Shown one piece after another: positions 15,866-25,569 of a stretch of DNA of 64,000 bases. Origin of the DNA: Prevotellaceae bacterium (GTDB taxonomy: Bacteria; Bacteroidota; Bacteroidia; Bacteroidales; Bacteroidaceae); contig JAISHB010000081.1 in the NCBI GenBank assembly GCA_031262785.1, forward strand, positions 1 to 64,000, given 5' to 3'. The stretch's first letter is position 1, and each line of letters opens with the position of its first letter. The position numbers and the translations under genes were made by a program. The notes beneath the pieces are model-generated. The model made no database searches, had not been told where the DNA came from, and was given only the letters and a program-made list of their open reading frames with translations.

Positions 15866-15973
15866 ATTCCCCTCCTCCCCGGAGGAGGGGTGCCCGCAGG
15901 GCGGGGTGGTAGGTCTGTTTTATCCCACCACCCCGTCGCTTCGCGCCACCCCTCCTGCCGGCAGGAGGGGAAT
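15866..15973. repeat. Second G+C-rich imperfect palindrome
   Basis: A 108-base imperfect inverted repeat whose outer arms begin ATTCCCCTCCT and end AGGAGGGGAAT. Each arm contains its own small hairpin (CCCCTCCTCCCCGGAGGAGGGG at the left in two halves, CCTGCCGGCAGG at the right). Its sequence differs from the element just upstream. It ends 47 bases before the fimbrillin-like start, so it would lie in that gene's leader if the promoter at 15481 is used. Confidence 0.75.
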
Positions 15974-16020
15974 CAGTTACCCCTCTTGACGCATCATTTA
16001 TCAATTAAATAAAAACCAGT

Positions 16021-17778
16021 ATGAACAAAAAATCATCCTACCAAGCTCCTTCCATCCACATCCTGAAGATGGACAGTGAAGGCGTCATCGCCGCCAGCAC
16101 CCAAGACTTCGGCGCCGGCAAACGCTACGACCTCGGGCAGCCTACCGCCCAATCTCTCACGCGCGGACTCTTCCGCTTTGCCAAGAACCTGCTGCCCCTT
16201 GTGGCCGCCGCCCTGATGCTCCCCGCCTGCGGCAGCGAAGAGGAACCCCAGCTGACCCCCGAAGCGGGCAAGACCCGCATCACCGTCACCGCCGGCATCG
16301 ACGAGGTGGCCACGCGCACCACTTACACCCCGGGCACCAACGCTACGGCCGACCTGATGACCGTGGTGTGGTCAAGCGGCACCACCGAAACACTTAACGT
16401 GGTTAATTACGTCGATGACGTGGCTCAGACCCCCTCCACCATCACCGGCCCCGGCACCGGCAACAAGAGCATGAGCTTCAGCGGCGAAACTACCACCAGC
16501 ACCGGAGGCGCCCTTGCCGGCATGTACAACTACTACTACGGCCCCACAGGGAAGTTCTTTCCCGGTTTAGGTACTTCGCCTCATATCGATTTTGACCTTC
16601 ACAATCAGGAGTACGACGTGGAGCAATCTCCCATTGTTAGCTTGAAGGACTACGACGTGATGTACACCACCTTGGCCACCAACCAAAGCAACATCACCCT
16701 TGTACATGCCTGCGCCCTCATCCGCTTCAACCTCCGGCTCAACACTGGGGGAAAGGCCATCACACAAATCACCATGAGTGCGGACGACGCTGCTGCCTTC
16801 ATCCAATCTTGGGTAACTTTGGAATATAACCCGGACGGCACTGTCACTCAAGAAGCAACTCCTGATTCTGGTACCCAAACCGTCCTCACCCTCACTATCA
16901 AGAACGATGTGGGCACAAATGAAGACCGCGACCTCGTAGCCTATATGATGCTGCCTGTCGACGACGGCGGTTTGGATATTAGCGGTCGCCTCATTAAGGT
17001 ATCGGCCATTGCAGATAACGGCACCCCTACAACCGATGACGACATTGTCTACTCGCGCATCCTCAATTTGACAGCTGCCCCCGCCGACACCGAGGTGCTG
17101 GAGGCGGGCAAGTGCTATACCTTCTTCGGCTCCACCACGCCGCTGACCGCCGACAACTTTGCCGGCAGCAACATCTACTGGGACGGCTACAATCTTACCT
17201 TCGTGAAGGAACCCTACGACATGAGCGCGGTGATGAATCAAGGGCTCTACTTTAAGTGGGGAAGCTTGGTGGGTATTGCACCCAATAGCACGCAGAACAA
17301 TTATACCACCTACACGAATGGAAGCTCTACCAATGGTTTTACCACCGATTTGAACAGCATCACCTCCGATAATTCCACCGCCTCCGGTATGACCCCCAAC
17401 GACATCTGCACCAGCATCAACCCCGCCTATCGCATGCCCAACAAGACCGAATTGCAACCCCTTATCGATGATTTATTCGGGACCTTCACCAAGATTGGCG
17501 ATTGGAATACCGCCACGGGAAATGCCACCGGCACAGCCACCATCCCCAGCGGAGCACTGAAAGGGAATCTCTTCCTGCCGGCAGCAGGATATATTTATTA
17601 TGATGGGAGCATGGTGCGCCCAGGCGGTAACCTCTATTATTGGAGCGGCGAAGCACATTATGCGGGTTATGCTCATGTAATATATGCTTCGGGAACCCTT
17701 TTCTATGCTGGTCAGTATGGTTCATACTACGGCATGCCCATCCGCTGCATCAAGAACAATCCCCCCATCAGCGAATAA
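16021..17778 (+). CDS. Fimbrillin-like lipoprotein with C-terminal FISUMP domain
   Basis: A 585-residue surface lipoprotein candidate. A lipobox (LPAC, C70) follows a hydrophobic run at 56-69 (LLPLVAAALML). Residues about 80-370 resemble the fimbrillin/FimB-Mfa family (TRITVTAG, TRTTY, then beta-rich sequence). The C-terminal part, with ICTSINPAYRMPNKTELQ, GNLFLPAAGY, YYWSGE and a final GMPIRCIKN, resembles the Fibrobacter succinogenes paralogous (FISUMP) domain. Unusually, about 55 residues precede the signal sequence, beginning MNKKSSYQAPSIHILKM, and no later ATG is available before the lipobox. Possible role: fimbrial anchor, tip protein or adhesin; the partner pilins are not in the window. 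Confidence 0.75.
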   Translation: MNKKSSYQAPSIHILKMDSEGVIAASTQDFGAGKRYDLGQPTAQSLTRGLFRFAKNLLPLVAAALMLPACGSEEEPQLTPEAGKTRITVTAGIDEVATRTTYTPGTNATADLMTVVWSSGTTETLNVVNYVDDVAQTPSTITGPGTGNKSMSFSGETTTSTGGALAGMYNYYYGPTGKFFPGLGTSPHIDFDLHNQEYDVEQSPIVSLKDYDVMYTTLATNQSNITLVHACALIRFNLRLNTGGKAITQITMSADDAAAFIQSWVTLEYNPDGTVTQEATPDSGTQTVLTLTIKNDVGTNEDRDLVAYMMLPVDDGGLDISGRLIKVSAIADNGTPTTDDDIVYSRILNLTAAPADTEVLEAGKCYTFFGSTTPLTADNFAGSNIYWDGYNLTFVKEPYDMSAVMNQGLYFKWGSLVGIAPNSTQNNYTTYTNGSSTNGFTTDLNSITSDNSTASGMTPNDICTSINPAYRMPNKTELQPLIDDLFGTFTKIGDWNTATGNATGTATIPSGALKGNLFLPAAGYIYYDGSMVRPGGNLYYWSGEAHYAGYAHVIYASGTLFYAGQYGSYYGMPIRCIKNNPPISE

Positions 17779-17808
17779 CCCCGCACCCGCTTTGCGGATC
17801 TAACACGA

Positions 17809-17839
17809 CGAAGGGCGCGCCACCACGGCACGCCCTTCG
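17809..17839. terminator. Hairpin between converging genes
   Basis: CGAAGGGCG (17809-17817) pairs with CGCCCTTCG (17831-17839), 9 bp perfect, between the fimbrillin-like gene and the converging asd gene. No T-run follows on either strand, so it may act as a bidirectional terminator only weakly or with a factor. Confidence 0.5.
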
Positions 17840-17863
17840 CTGTGAACTGCTGCAACCGGAGCG

Positions 17864-18862
17864 TTACTGCTTCAACAGATACTCGGCAATCTGCACGGCG
17901 TTGAGCGCGGCGCCTTTCTTGATTTGGTCGCCCACCACCCAGAAAGCCAGGCCGCACTCGTTGGTGAGGTCTTTGCGGATGCGTCCCACGTAAACGGGGT
18001 CTTTGCCGGCCAGAAAGAGCGGCATGGGGTATTCTTTTTCGGCGGGATTGTCCATCAGCACCAAACCTTGGCCGGCGGCAAACGCTTCACGGGCTTCGGC
18101 CACCGAGACGGGACGCTCGGTTTCCACCCAGATGCTCTCGGAATGCGAGCGCAGCGCCGGCACCCGCACGCAGGTGGCGCTCACGCGCACGTCGGAGTGC
18201 ATGATCTTGCGTGTTTCGTGATACATCTTCATCTCTTCTTTGGTGTAGCCGTTGTCGGTGAAGACGTCGATCTGCGGGATGAGGTTGTAGGCCAGCTGAT
18301 AGGCAAACTTCTCCACCGTGACCGGTTCTCCGGCCAACACTTGGCGGTATTGCTCGTGCAATTCGTCCATGGCGGCGGCTCCGGCGCCGCTGGCTGCCTG
18401 GTAGGTGGCCACATGTACGGTTTTGATGTGCGAGAGCTGTTCAATGGCTTTGAGGGCTACTACCATTTGAATGGTGGTGCAGTTGGGGTTGGCAATGATG
18501 CCGCGTGGACGCACCAGTGCATCGGCAGCGTTTACTTCGGGCACTACCAACGGCACATCTTCGTCCATGCGAAAGGCGCTGGAGTTGTCAATCATCACGG
18601 CTCCATACTTGGTGATGTCTGCGGCAAACTCTTTGGAGGTGCCTGCACCTGCGGATGTGAAGGCGATGTCTACTCCTTTGAAGTCGTCGTTGTGTTGCAA
18701 GCGTTTGACCGCGATGGGTTTACCCCCGAAGGTATAGGTACGTCCTTCACTGCGCTGGGAACCGAACAACACCAACTCACCGAGCGGAAACTTTCTTTCT
18801 TCGAGCACCCGCAGGAACTCTTGTCCCACGGCTCCGCTTGCTCCAACAATGGCTATCTTCAT
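17864..18862 (-). CDS. asd: Aspartate-semialdehyde dehydrogenase
   Basis: A 332-residue NADP-dependent enzyme that reduces aspartyl phosphate to aspartate semialdehyde for lysine, diaminopimelate, threonine and methionine synthesis. The nucleotide-binding loop GASGAVGQ is at 7-14, catalytic C128 lies in NPNCTT, and [10 protein letters not shown] and RSHSES follow. Length is normal. A minus-strand -7 element (TACCTTTG, complement of 18888-18895) precedes the start. It stands alone, divergent from the antiporter gene. Cytoplasmic. Confidence 0.96.
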   Translation of the reverse strand: MKIAIVGASGAVGQEFLRVLEERKFPLGELVLFGSQRSEGRTYTFGGKPIAVKRLQHNDDFKGVDIAFTSAGAGTSKEFAADITKYGAVMIDNSSAFRMDEDVPLVVPEVNAADALVRPRGIIANPNCTTIQMVVALKAIEQLSHIKTVHVATYQAASGAGAAAMDELHEQYRQVLAGEPVTVEKFAYQLAYNLIPQIDVFTDNGYTKEEMKMYHETRKIMHSDVRVSATCVRVPALRSHSESIWVETERPVSVAEAREAFAAGQGLVLMDNPAEKEYPMPLFLAGKDPVYVGRIRKDLTNECGLAFWVVGDQIKKGAALNAVQIAEYLLKQ

Positions 18863-18961
18863 CTTCTTTGAATTTAGAAATTGGCCGCAAAGGTAAGATA
18901 AATTCAGAAGGCAGTGCGTGTGGGCGGGATTTTTCCCTATTTTTGCAATCTAAAAAGCTCG

Positions 18962-21121
18962 ATGCACATGGACTGGTTTACTTTTTCCCCTCACCTTCCC
19001 ATCACCGACCCTACATGGATTTTCCTCCTTGTATTGCTCATTATTTTGTTTGCTCCCATGCTACTTAACCGATTGCGCATTCCGCACATCATCGGGATGA
19101 TACTTGCCGGTGTGCTTATCGGCGAACACGGATTCAACCTGCTGGCGCGTGACAGCAGTTTTGAGCTGTTCGGAAAGGTGGGACTCTACTATATTATGTT
19201 CCTGGCCGGACTGGAAATGGATATGGCCGACTTCAAGAAGAACCGTGTAAAGGTGGGTGTGCTGGGCATCCTCACGTTCCTTATCCCGATGTTACTTGGG
19301 CTGGCGGCCAACATGACGCTGCTGGGTTACGGCCTGCTCACCTCGCTACTCTTGGCCAGCATGTATGCTTCGCACACGCTGGTGGCCTATCCGATTGTGA
19401 TTCGTTACGGTGTCAGTCGTCAGCGCAGCGTAAGTATTGCGGTGGGAAGTACGGCGGTCACCGACACACTTACCCTGTTGGTGCTGGCCGTGGTGAGCGG
19501 ATTATTCAAGGAAGAGGCTTCCGGACTGTTTTGGCTCTGGCTGTTGCTCAAGGTGGTGGTGCTGGGAGCGGTGATTCTGTTTCTCTTCCCCCGCATCGGG
19601 CGTTGGTTCTTCCGTCGCTACAACGACGCGGTGATGCAGTTTATCTTCGTGTTGGCCATGGTGTTTCTGGGTGCCGGACTGATGGAACTGGTGGGGATGG
19701 AGGGTATCTTGGGCGCCTTTTTGGCGGGCTTGGTGCTCAACCGATTGATTCCGCATGTCTCTCCACTAATGAATCACCTCGAGTTTGTGGGCAACGCATT
19801 GTTTATTCCTTATTTCCTCATTGGCGTGGGAATGTTGATTGATGTGCAGGTGATTGTGGGGCCGGGCAACGCCCTTGTGGTGGCCGGCGTGATGATTGCG
19901 ATTGCCCTGGGCAGCAAATGGATTGCCTGTTGGCTGGTACAAAAGGCCTATCGGATGAAGGCATTGGAACGTAAACTCATGTACGGATTGAGCAGTGCGC
20001 GGGCAGCCGCCACGCTGGCCGCGGTGCTGGTGGGCTATCGTATCGTCCTGCCCGAGGGTTCGAGGTTGCTGGGCGAGGATGTCTTGAACGGCACCATCCT
20101 GATGATTCTGGTCACCTGCATTGTCAGTTCGTTGGTGACCGAACATGCCGCACGCAAGCTTGCCCTGTGCGAAGCGCACGTAGATACGCAGAAACCGGCC
20201 GGTCAACCCGAAAAAATACTCATTCCAATTGCCAACCCCGAGACCATTGAAGAGCTGATGAACCTGGCGCTGCTCATCCGCGATCCCAAGCAAGCCGACA
20301 ACCTCATCGCACTCAATGTGATTAACGACAGCAACGCCAGCGAGGCACAGCTCAGGCGAGGCAAGCGTTACCTGGGACAAGCCGCCAAGATTACCGCCTC
20401 GGCCTCGGTGTCACTCGAGCGCATCAGCCGCTACGACTTGAACATTGCCTCGGGCATTATCCACACGGCCAAGGAGCATAGGGCTACCGATGTGATCATC
20501 GGGCTGCACCGAAAGTCTACGCTGGTCGACTCTTTCTTCGGGTTGTTGGCCGAGAATCTGCTCAAAGGACTGCACCGGGAGGTACTGATTGCCAAGTTTT
20601 TGATGCCCCTAAACACCATTCGACGCATCATCGTGGCGGTACCTCCGAAGGCCGAATATGAGGCCGGATTTGCCAAATGGGTGGAACAATTCTGCCGGAT
20701 AGGCAATAGTTTGGGCTGTCGGGTGCACTTCTTTGCCGATGCCCAGGCCACGACTCACCTGCAATCGCTCATCGGCCAGCGGCATCCTCAGACGCGCACC
20801 GGCTATACCTTGCTCGAGGATTGGGACGACTTGCTCCTGCTCACCGGACAGGTGAACTACGACCATCTGCTGGTCATTGTCTCGGCACGGCACGGCTCCA
20901 TCTCGTACAACTCCTCCTTTGAAAAGCTTCCTTCGCAGCTTAGCCGCTACTTTGCCAACAACAGTTTGGTGGTGCTTTACCCCGATCAAGTGGGCGAACC
21001 CACCGACCTGCTCTCGTTTTCCAATCCCCACACCACCGACAAGGTGGCACATTACGAAAAGGTAGGCCTGTGGTTCTACCGGTGGTTGAAGAAGAATAAC
21101 CGTACCCATGAACTCTCCTGA
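18962..21121 (+). CDS. Cation:proton antiporter (CPA2) with C-terminal USP-like region
   Basis: A 719-residue protein. The N-terminal 400 residues form a multi-pass KefB/NapA-type antiporter with RLRIPHIIGMILAGVLIGEHG near the start and a GTILMILVTCIVSSLVTEH segment at the end of the membrane part. A soluble tail with ILIPIANPETIEELMNLALL and DVIIGLHRKS resembles universal stress protein domains, a common regulatory tail in this family. The start is placed at 18962 because a -7 element TATTTTTG at 18938-18945 puts the in-frame ATG at 18914 upstream of the transcript start; a second ATG at 18968 is also possible. The end overlaps tcdA by 14 bases. The ion could be Na+ or K+. Confidence 0.87.
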   Translation: MHMDWFTFSPHLPITDPTWIFLLVLLIILFAPMLLNRLRIPHIIGMILAGVLIGEHGFNLLARDSSFELFGKVGLYYIMFLAGLEMDMADFKKNRVKVGVLGILTFLIPMLLGLAANMTLLGYGLLTSLLLASMYASHTLVAYPIVIRYGVSRQRSVSIAVGSTAVTDTLTLLVLAVVSGLFKEEASGLFWLWLLLKVVVLGAVILFLFPRIGRWFFRRYNDAVMQFIFVLAMVFLGAGLMELVGMEGILGAFLAGLVLNRLIPHVSPLMNHLEFVGNALFIPYFLIGVGMLIDVQVIVGPGNALVVAGVMIAIALGSKWIACWLVQKAYRMKALERKLMYGLSSARAAATLAAVLVGYRIVLPEGSRLLGEDVLNGTILMILVTCIVSSLVTEHAARKLALCEAHVDTQKPAGQPEKILIPIANPETIEELMNLALLIRDPKQADNLIALNVINDSNASEAQLRRGKRYLGQAAKITASASVSLERISRYDLNIASGIIHTAKEHRATDVIIGLHRKSTLVDSFFGLLAENLLKGLHREVLIAKFLMPLNTIRRIIVAVPPKAEYEAGFAKWVEQFCRIGNSLGCRVHFFADAQATTHLQSLIGQRHPQTRTGYTLLEDWDDLLLLTGQVNYDHLLVIVSARHGSISYNSSFEKLPSQLSRYFANNSLVVLYPDQVGEPTDLLSFSNPHTTDKVAHYEKVGLWFYRWLKKNNRTHELS

Positions 21122-21833
21122 AGCCCCCTGGATGGAGCGTACCCTTCGCCTCTTGGGCGAAGAGAAGATGGAACGCATCACCCAAGCCCACATCTTGGTG
21201 GTGGGTTTGGGCGGCGTGGGGGCGTATGCGGCCGAACTATTGGTGCGGGCGGGCGTGGGACGGCTCACCCTGGTAGACGCCGATGTGGTGCAACCCTCCA
21301 ACCTCAACCGTCAGTTGCCCGCACTTTGCTCCACCCTGGGGCGCGGCAAGGCCGAAGTGATGGCCGAGAGACTGCTCGACATCAACCCGGGGTTGCAACT
21401 CACGGTGCACCCCGTTTTCTTGGAAGAGGCCGGGATTCCCGCCCTGCTGGAGGCGGCAGACTACTCGTTTGTGGTCGACGCCATCGACACGATTGCCCCC
21501 AAATGCGCCCTGATAGCCGAAGCCCTGCAGCGCAAACTGCCCATCATCTCGAGCATGGGAGCCGGAGCCAAGAGCGATGTTACCCGGGTTCGCTTTGCCG
21601 ACCTCGGCCAAACCTACCACTGCCCCCTGAGCAAAGCCGTGCGCCAGCGGCTCAAAAAGAGGGGCATCCGCCGCCCGCTTCCGGTGGTTTTCAGCACCGA
21701 ACAGGCCGACCGCCGGGCTATTATCCCCACCCCGGGCGAGCGCAACAAGCACTCCACCTGCGGCACCATCAGCTACCTGCCGGCCGTTTTCGGCTGCTAC
21801 CTGGCCGACTACGTACTCCGCAAACTCCACTAA
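21108..21833 (+). CDS. tcdA: tRNA threonylcarbamoyladenosine dehydratase
   Basis: A 241-residue E1-like (ThiF/HesA) enzyme that uses ATP to cyclise t6A at position 37 of ANN-decoding tRNAs to ct6A. The nucleotide loop [13 protein letters not shown] begins at residue 33, followed by [28 protein letters not shown] and the late [20 protein letters not shown], all typical of TcdA/YgdL. It starts inside the antiporter gene and is followed after 35 bases by lolD, so the three are likely co-transcribed without a clear shared role. Cytoplasmic or membrane-associated. Confidence 0.93.
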   Translation: MNSPEAPWMERTLRLLGEEKMERITQAHILVVGLGGVGAYAAELLVRAGVGRLTLVDADVVQPSNLNRQLPALCSTLGRGKAEVMAERLLDINPGLQLTVHPVFLEEAGIPALLEAADYSFVVDAIDTIAPKCALIAEALQRKLPIISSMGAGAKSDVTRVRFADLGQTYHCPLSKAVRQRLKKRGIRRPLPVVFSTEQADRRAIIPTPGERNKHSTCGTISYLPAVFGCYLADYVLRKLH

Positions 21834-21868
21834 TAAGAAGGTATAACCCCCCCAAGAATCCCCCAACA

Positions 21869-22543
21869 ATGATACAATTGGAGCAAATCACCAAACAGTT
21901 CGGGCCGTTGCACGTCTTGCGCGGCATCAGTCTGTCGATAGAAAAAGGCGAAATCGTCAGCATAGTAGGCCCCAGCGGGGCGGGTAAGACCACGCTCTTG
22001 CAAATCATGGGCACCCTGGATGCCCCCGATAGCGGCCGCGTAGTGGTCGAAGGGTGCGACGTAGGGCGGCTGGGCGAGCGCGACCTCTCGGCCTTTCGCA
22101 ACCGCCACATCGGCTTTGTCTTTCAGTTTCACCAGCTGTTGGGCGAGTTCACCGCCTTGGAAAACGTGATGATTCCCGCCCTCATCGGCCGGCAGTCCCG
22201 CCACCAGGCCGCCGCCAGGGCGCGTGAATTGCTCGAGATGATGGGCCTAACGGCGCGTGCCGATCACCGTCCCTCCGAGCTGTCGGGGGGCGAAAAGCAG
22301 CGCGTAGCCGTGGCGCGGGCGCTCATCAACCGCCCCTCGGTGGTGTTGGCCGACGAACCTTCGGGCAGCTTGGATACGCACAACAAGGCGGAGTTGCACC
22401 AGCTCTTCTTCGACTTGCGCACCCGTTTGGGGCAGACTTTCGTGATTGTCACCCACGACGAGGGGCTTGCCCGCCTAACCGACCGGACGATTCACCTGCG
22501 CGATGGTCTGGTCGTCTCCCGGGCCTCTTCCGGGGGGCAGTAG
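21869..22543 (+). CDS. lolD: Lipoprotein-releasing ABC transporter ATPase
   Basis: A 224-residue ABC ATPase. Walker A GPSGAGKT is at 34-41, the Q-loop lies in [18 protein letters not shown], the LSGGE signature is at 138-142 and Walker B VVLADEP at 158-164. The [15 protein letters not shown] word is characteristic of LolD, which powers release of lipoproteins from the inner membrane with LolC/E. The start at 21869 is the ATG that gives the normal family length; the open frame continues upstream only as a shadow of tcdA. No LolCE permease gene is adjacent. A MacB-type exporter ATPase is the main alternative. Confidence 0.88.
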   Translation: MIQLEQITKQFGPLHVLRGISLSIEKGEIVSIVGPSGAGKTTLLQIMGTLDAPDSGRVVVEGCDVGRLGERDLSAFRNRHIGFVFQFHQLLGEFTALENVMIPALIGRQSRHQAAARARELLEMMGLTARADHRPSELSGGEKQRVAVARALINRPSVVLADEPSGSLDTHNKAELHQLFFDLRTRLGQTFVIVTHDEGLARLTDRTIHLRDGLVVSRASSGGQ

Positions 22544-22579
22544 AGAAAAGCGCCGCGAAGGCCAAACATTAACGGCACT

Positions 22580-22623
22580 AAAGCAGTGCCAAAGTCCCAA
22601 CAAAGCAGTGCCAAAGTGCCGAC
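22580..22623. repeat. Short tandem repeat, 22-bp unit, two copies
   Basis: Units start at 22580 and 22602 (AAAGCAGTGCCAAAGTCCCAAC and a variant ending GTGCCGAC, given here in two pieces for the second), and a further AAAG fragment follows. The surrounding CGGCAC at 22574-22579 can pair with GTGCCG at 22616-22621. It lies between lolD and the first NamZ gene. The rest of that gap, up to the promoter, contains nothing I recognise. Confidence 0.6.
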
Positions 22624-22738
22624 AAAGTTATCCTTACACCGCGGGAGGCTTTCCCACGGGCGGGGAGAAGAATTCCGAGAGTAGGGGAGAAGAATCTCCT
22701 AATTATTGAGCATAATTCTAAAAATTCCAAAACAAGTG

Positions 22739-22769
22739 TTTCCAATGTAAAACGGAAGGCATATCTTTG
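22739..22769 (+). promoter_or_regulatory. Promoter for the peptidoglycan-salvage region
   Basis: TTTC at 22739-22742 and TATCTTTG at 22762-22769 are separated by 19 bases, close to the sigma-ABfr consensus. The ATG of the first NamZ gene follows 31 bases later. This is the best promoter before the long rightward run of salvage genes. Confidence 0.6.
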
Positions 22770-22800
22770 TTCTCCATAAATCATTTATACCCTGCGTGTT

Positions 22801-23964
22801 ATGAAGAAACTGTTAGTTTTGTTGCTGTGCTCTACCTGGCTTGCGGGAGGAGCACAAGAGAACCGGGTGATCATGGGAGATGAGCAGACGGCCGACTATT
22901 TTCCGATATTGAAGAATAAGCGGATCGCCATCTTCTCGAATCATACCGGCATGATCGGGCAAAAACACCTGCTGGATGTGCTGCTGGAAAACAAGCTGAA
23001 CGTGGTGGCTATCTTCTCGCCCGAGCACGGATTCCGCGGCGATGCCGATGCCGGAGAGCATGTTTCCAGCTCGGTTGACCCTAAAACGGGCGTGCCTATC
23101 CTCTCGCTGTACGACGGTAGCGGGGGCAAACCCGGCGATGCTTCGATGCGTAAGTTCGACATTCTGGTGGTGGATATACAGGATGTGGGGCTTCGTTTCT
23201 ACACCTACTACGCCTCGATGTGCCGCCTGATGGACGCCTGCGCACAGTATAACCGCAAGGTATTGATACTGGATCGTCCCAATCCCAACGGCCATTATGT
23301 GGACGGGCCGCTGCTTGACATGAAGTATAAGTCGGGCGTAGGGTGGCTTCCCATCCCCATTGTGCACGGCATGACGCTGGGCGAACTGGCGCTAATGGTC
23401 AACGGAGAACGCTGGTTGCCAGGCTCGAGGGTATGCGATCTCACGGTCATCCCCTGCAAGAACTACACCCACCAGACCCTCTACCGGTTGCCCATTCCCC
23501 CCTCGCCCAACCTCCCCACGATGAAATCGATCTACCTCTACCCCTCCACCTGCTTCTTTGAAGCCACGCCGGTGAGTCTGGGACGGGGCACCGACAAACC
23601 TTTCGAGGTGTACGGACATCCCAACATGAAGGGCTATAAATATAGTTTCACCCCCCGAAGCATCCCCGGGGCGAAGTTTCCCCCCCAGCTCGACCGCACC
23701 TGCTACGGGGTTGATTTGAGCCATTTGAGTGACGAAGCGATATGGAAGAAGGGGGTCGATTTGAGTTATGTGATTGATGCCTATCGAAATCTCAACCTCG
23801 ACGACCACTTCTTCCGTTCTTTCTTCGAACTATTAGTGGGCACCGACTACGTCCGCAAGATGATTAAGCAGGGCAAGAGTGCCGACGAAATCAAGGCCAG
23901 GTGGCAGGATGACGTGGCCAAATTTAAGGTTCAGCGCAAGCCCTACCTGCTCTATCCCGAATAA
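22801..23964 (+). CDS. namZ: Exo-beta-N-acetylmuramidase NamZ (DUF1343), copy 1
   Basis: A 387-residue secreted enzyme of the DUF1343/GH171 family. Known members remove MurNAc from non-reducing ends of peptidoglycan fragments. The signal peptide (MKKLLVLLLCSTWLAGGA) is followed by SNHTG (46-50), the acidic motif FSPEHGFRG (72-80), VDIQDVGLRFYTY, LDRPNPNG and a late GRGTDKPFEVYG. A second DUF1343 gene lies at 35379, with only modest similarity, and two NamZ enzymes of different substrate preference are known in Tannerella forsythia. It opens the salvage region; a hairpin separates it from the symporter gene. Expected location: periplasm. Confidence 0.93.
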   Translation: MKKLLVLLLCSTWLAGGAQENRVIMGDEQTADYFPILKNKRIAIFSNHTGMIGQKHLLDVLLENKLNVVAIFSPEHGFRGDADAGEHVSSSVDPKTGVPILSLYDGSGGKPGDASMRKFDILVVDIQDVGLRFYTYYASMCRLMDACAQYNRKVLILDRPNPNGHYVDGPLLDMKYKSGVGWLPIPIVHGMTLGELALMVNGERWLPGSRVCDLTVIPCKNYTHQTLYRLPIPPSPNLPTMKSIYLYPSTCFFEATPVSLGRGTDKPFEVYGHPNMKGYKYSFTPRSIPGAKFPPQLDRTCYGVDLSHLSDEAIWKKGVDLSYVIDAYRNLNLDDHFFRSFFELLVGTDYVRKMIKQGKSADEIKARWQDDVAKFKVQRKPYLLYPE

Positions 23965-23985
23965 AAACCTCCCTTTAGACGCCGC

Positions 23986-24008
23986 CCGGGCGGTAACAGA
24001 CCGCCCGG
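23986..24008 (+). terminator. G+C-rich hairpin after namZ copy 1
   Basis: CCGGGCGG (23986-23993) pairs with CCGCCCGG (24001-24008) over a 7-base loop, 22 bases after the namZ stop. There is no T-run, so it may trim or stabilise the namZ message or cause partial termination rather than ending the operon. Confidence 0.4.
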
Positions 24009-24087
24009 AGAACGGCGCACGACGAAGAAAATAAGACGTGATACATTCACTTGATTCGTATTTTTATAATCTTAAAACAAAACGCGT

Positions 24088-25551
24088 ATGACTCCAATTG
24101 CTGTCATTATTACTATTGTCGCCTATTTTGCAGTACTGTTCACCGTATCCTACATCGCCGGAAGAAAAGCCGATAACGAGGGCTTCTTTGTAGGTAATCG
24201 AAAATCTCCCTGGTATGTGGTGGCCTTCGCCATGATTGGTTCCAGCATATCGGGGGTGACTTTTGTCTCTGTCCCGGGCATGGTAGCCCAGAGTAGTTTC
24301 GGCTATCTCCAGTTTGTCATGGGCTTTGTGGCCGGACAAATGGTGATCGCCTTCGTGCTGGTACCCCTGTTTTACCGCATGAAATTGGTCTCCATTTACG
24401 AATATCTGAACAACCGCTTCGGCATTGCTTCGTACCAAACGGGCGCCTGGTTCTTCTTTGTATCCAAGATGTTGGGGGCGGCCGTGCGGCTGTTTGTGGT
24501 CTGTGTGGCCTTGCAACTGCTGGTTTTCGAGCCGCTCCGGGTGCCCTTTGTCTTCAATGCCATCCTCACGGTCGCCTTGGTGTGGCTCTATACCTTCCGC
24601 GGAGGGGTGAAATCGCTGATATGGACCGACTCGCTTAAGACCTTCTGCTTGGTGGTTTCGGTGGTGCTCAGCATCTACTACATCGGCTCGAGCCTGGGCG
24701 GAAACCTGTTGGACGAAATCTTCGGTAGCCACATGTCGCGCATCTTCTTCTTCGATGATCCCAACGGAAAACAGTATTTCTTCAAGCAATTCTTTGCCGG
24801 AGCCTTCATGATGATCGCCACCACCGGCTTGGATCAAGACATGATGCAGCGCAATCTGAGTTGCAAAAGCTTCCGCGAGTCGCAGAAGAACATGATGACC
24901 AGTGTCGCCTGTCAGCTCGTTATCAACCTCCTTTTCCTGATGTTGGGCGTACTGCTCTACCTGTATGCCGCCAAAATGAACATCACGGCCACGGGCGACG
25001 AGCTTTTCCCCGCCATAGCAACCGGAGGCCATCTCCCCCTGATGGTGGGCATTCTCTTTATTGTCGGACTGATTTCGTCGGCCTATGCGGCCGCCGGTTC
25101 GGCCTTGACGGCACTGACCACCTCCTTTACCGTAGACATCCTGGGGACGAAAGGGAAAACCGAAGCCCAGACGGTGAAGATACGCAAGCGGGTACATGTG
25201 GGCATGGCCGTGGTGATGGCCATCACCATTTATGTCTTCAACATCCTCAACAGTACCAGTGTCATCGATGCCGTCTACCGGTTGGCCAGCTACACCTACG
25301 GCCCCATTTTGGGACTTTTTGCCTTCGGTATCTTTATGAAAGCCCCGGTGCGCGACCGCTATATTCCCTTAGCCGCCATTGCCGCACCCCTGCTTTGCCT
25401 CCTCTTAGACCTCAACTCCGAGGCGTGGTTTGGAGGTTATAAGTTCAGCTATGAGTTGCTGATTCTCAATGCGCTCTTCACCTTCATCGGGCTTTGTCTG
25501 CTCATCAAGCCGGGGGAGAAGGCGTCCGTTGCATCCCATGAAATTGATTAA
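24088..25551 (+). CDS. Sodium/solute symporter, candidate MurNAc importer
   Basis: A 487-residue multi-pass inner-membrane protein of the sodium:solute symporter family, with about 13 membrane segments. Family features include SYIAGRKADNEGFFVGNRK near the N-terminus, SSISGVTFVSVPG (a sodium-site region) and GLISSAYAAAGSALTALTTSF. Its place between a muramidase and an amidase-like gene, with MurK and MurQ further on, suggests import of MurNAc or another amino sugar; in Tannerella forsythia a MurNAc transporter (MurT) is known in this gene context. Sialic acid or another sugar would be alternatives. Substrate assignment is inference. Confidence 0.85.
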   Translation: MTPIAVIITIVAYFAVLFTVSYIAGRKADNEGFFVGNRKSPWYVVAFAMIGSSISGVTFVSVPGMVAQSSFGYLQFVMGFVAGQMVIAFVLVPLFYRMKLVSIYEYLNNRFGIASYQTGAWFFFVSKMLGAAVRLFVVCVALQLLVFEPLRVPFVFNAILTVALVWLYTFRGGVKSLIWTDSLKTFCLVVSVVLSIYYIGSSLGGNLLDEIFGSHMSRIFFFDDPNGKQYFFKQFFAGAFMMIATTGLDQDMMQRNLSCKSFRESQKNMMTSVACQLVINLLFLMLGVLLYLYAAKMNITATGDELFPAIATGGHLPLMVGILFIVGLISSAYAAAGSALTALTTSFTVDILGTKGKTEAQTVKIRKRVHVGMAVVMAITIYVFNILNSTSVIDAVYRLASYTYGPILGLFAFGIFMKAPVRDRYIPLAAIAAPLLCLLLDLNSEAWFGGYKFSYELLILNALFTFIGLCLLIKPGEKASVASHEID

Positions 25552-25569
25552 CTTTATATTATAAGAGAT

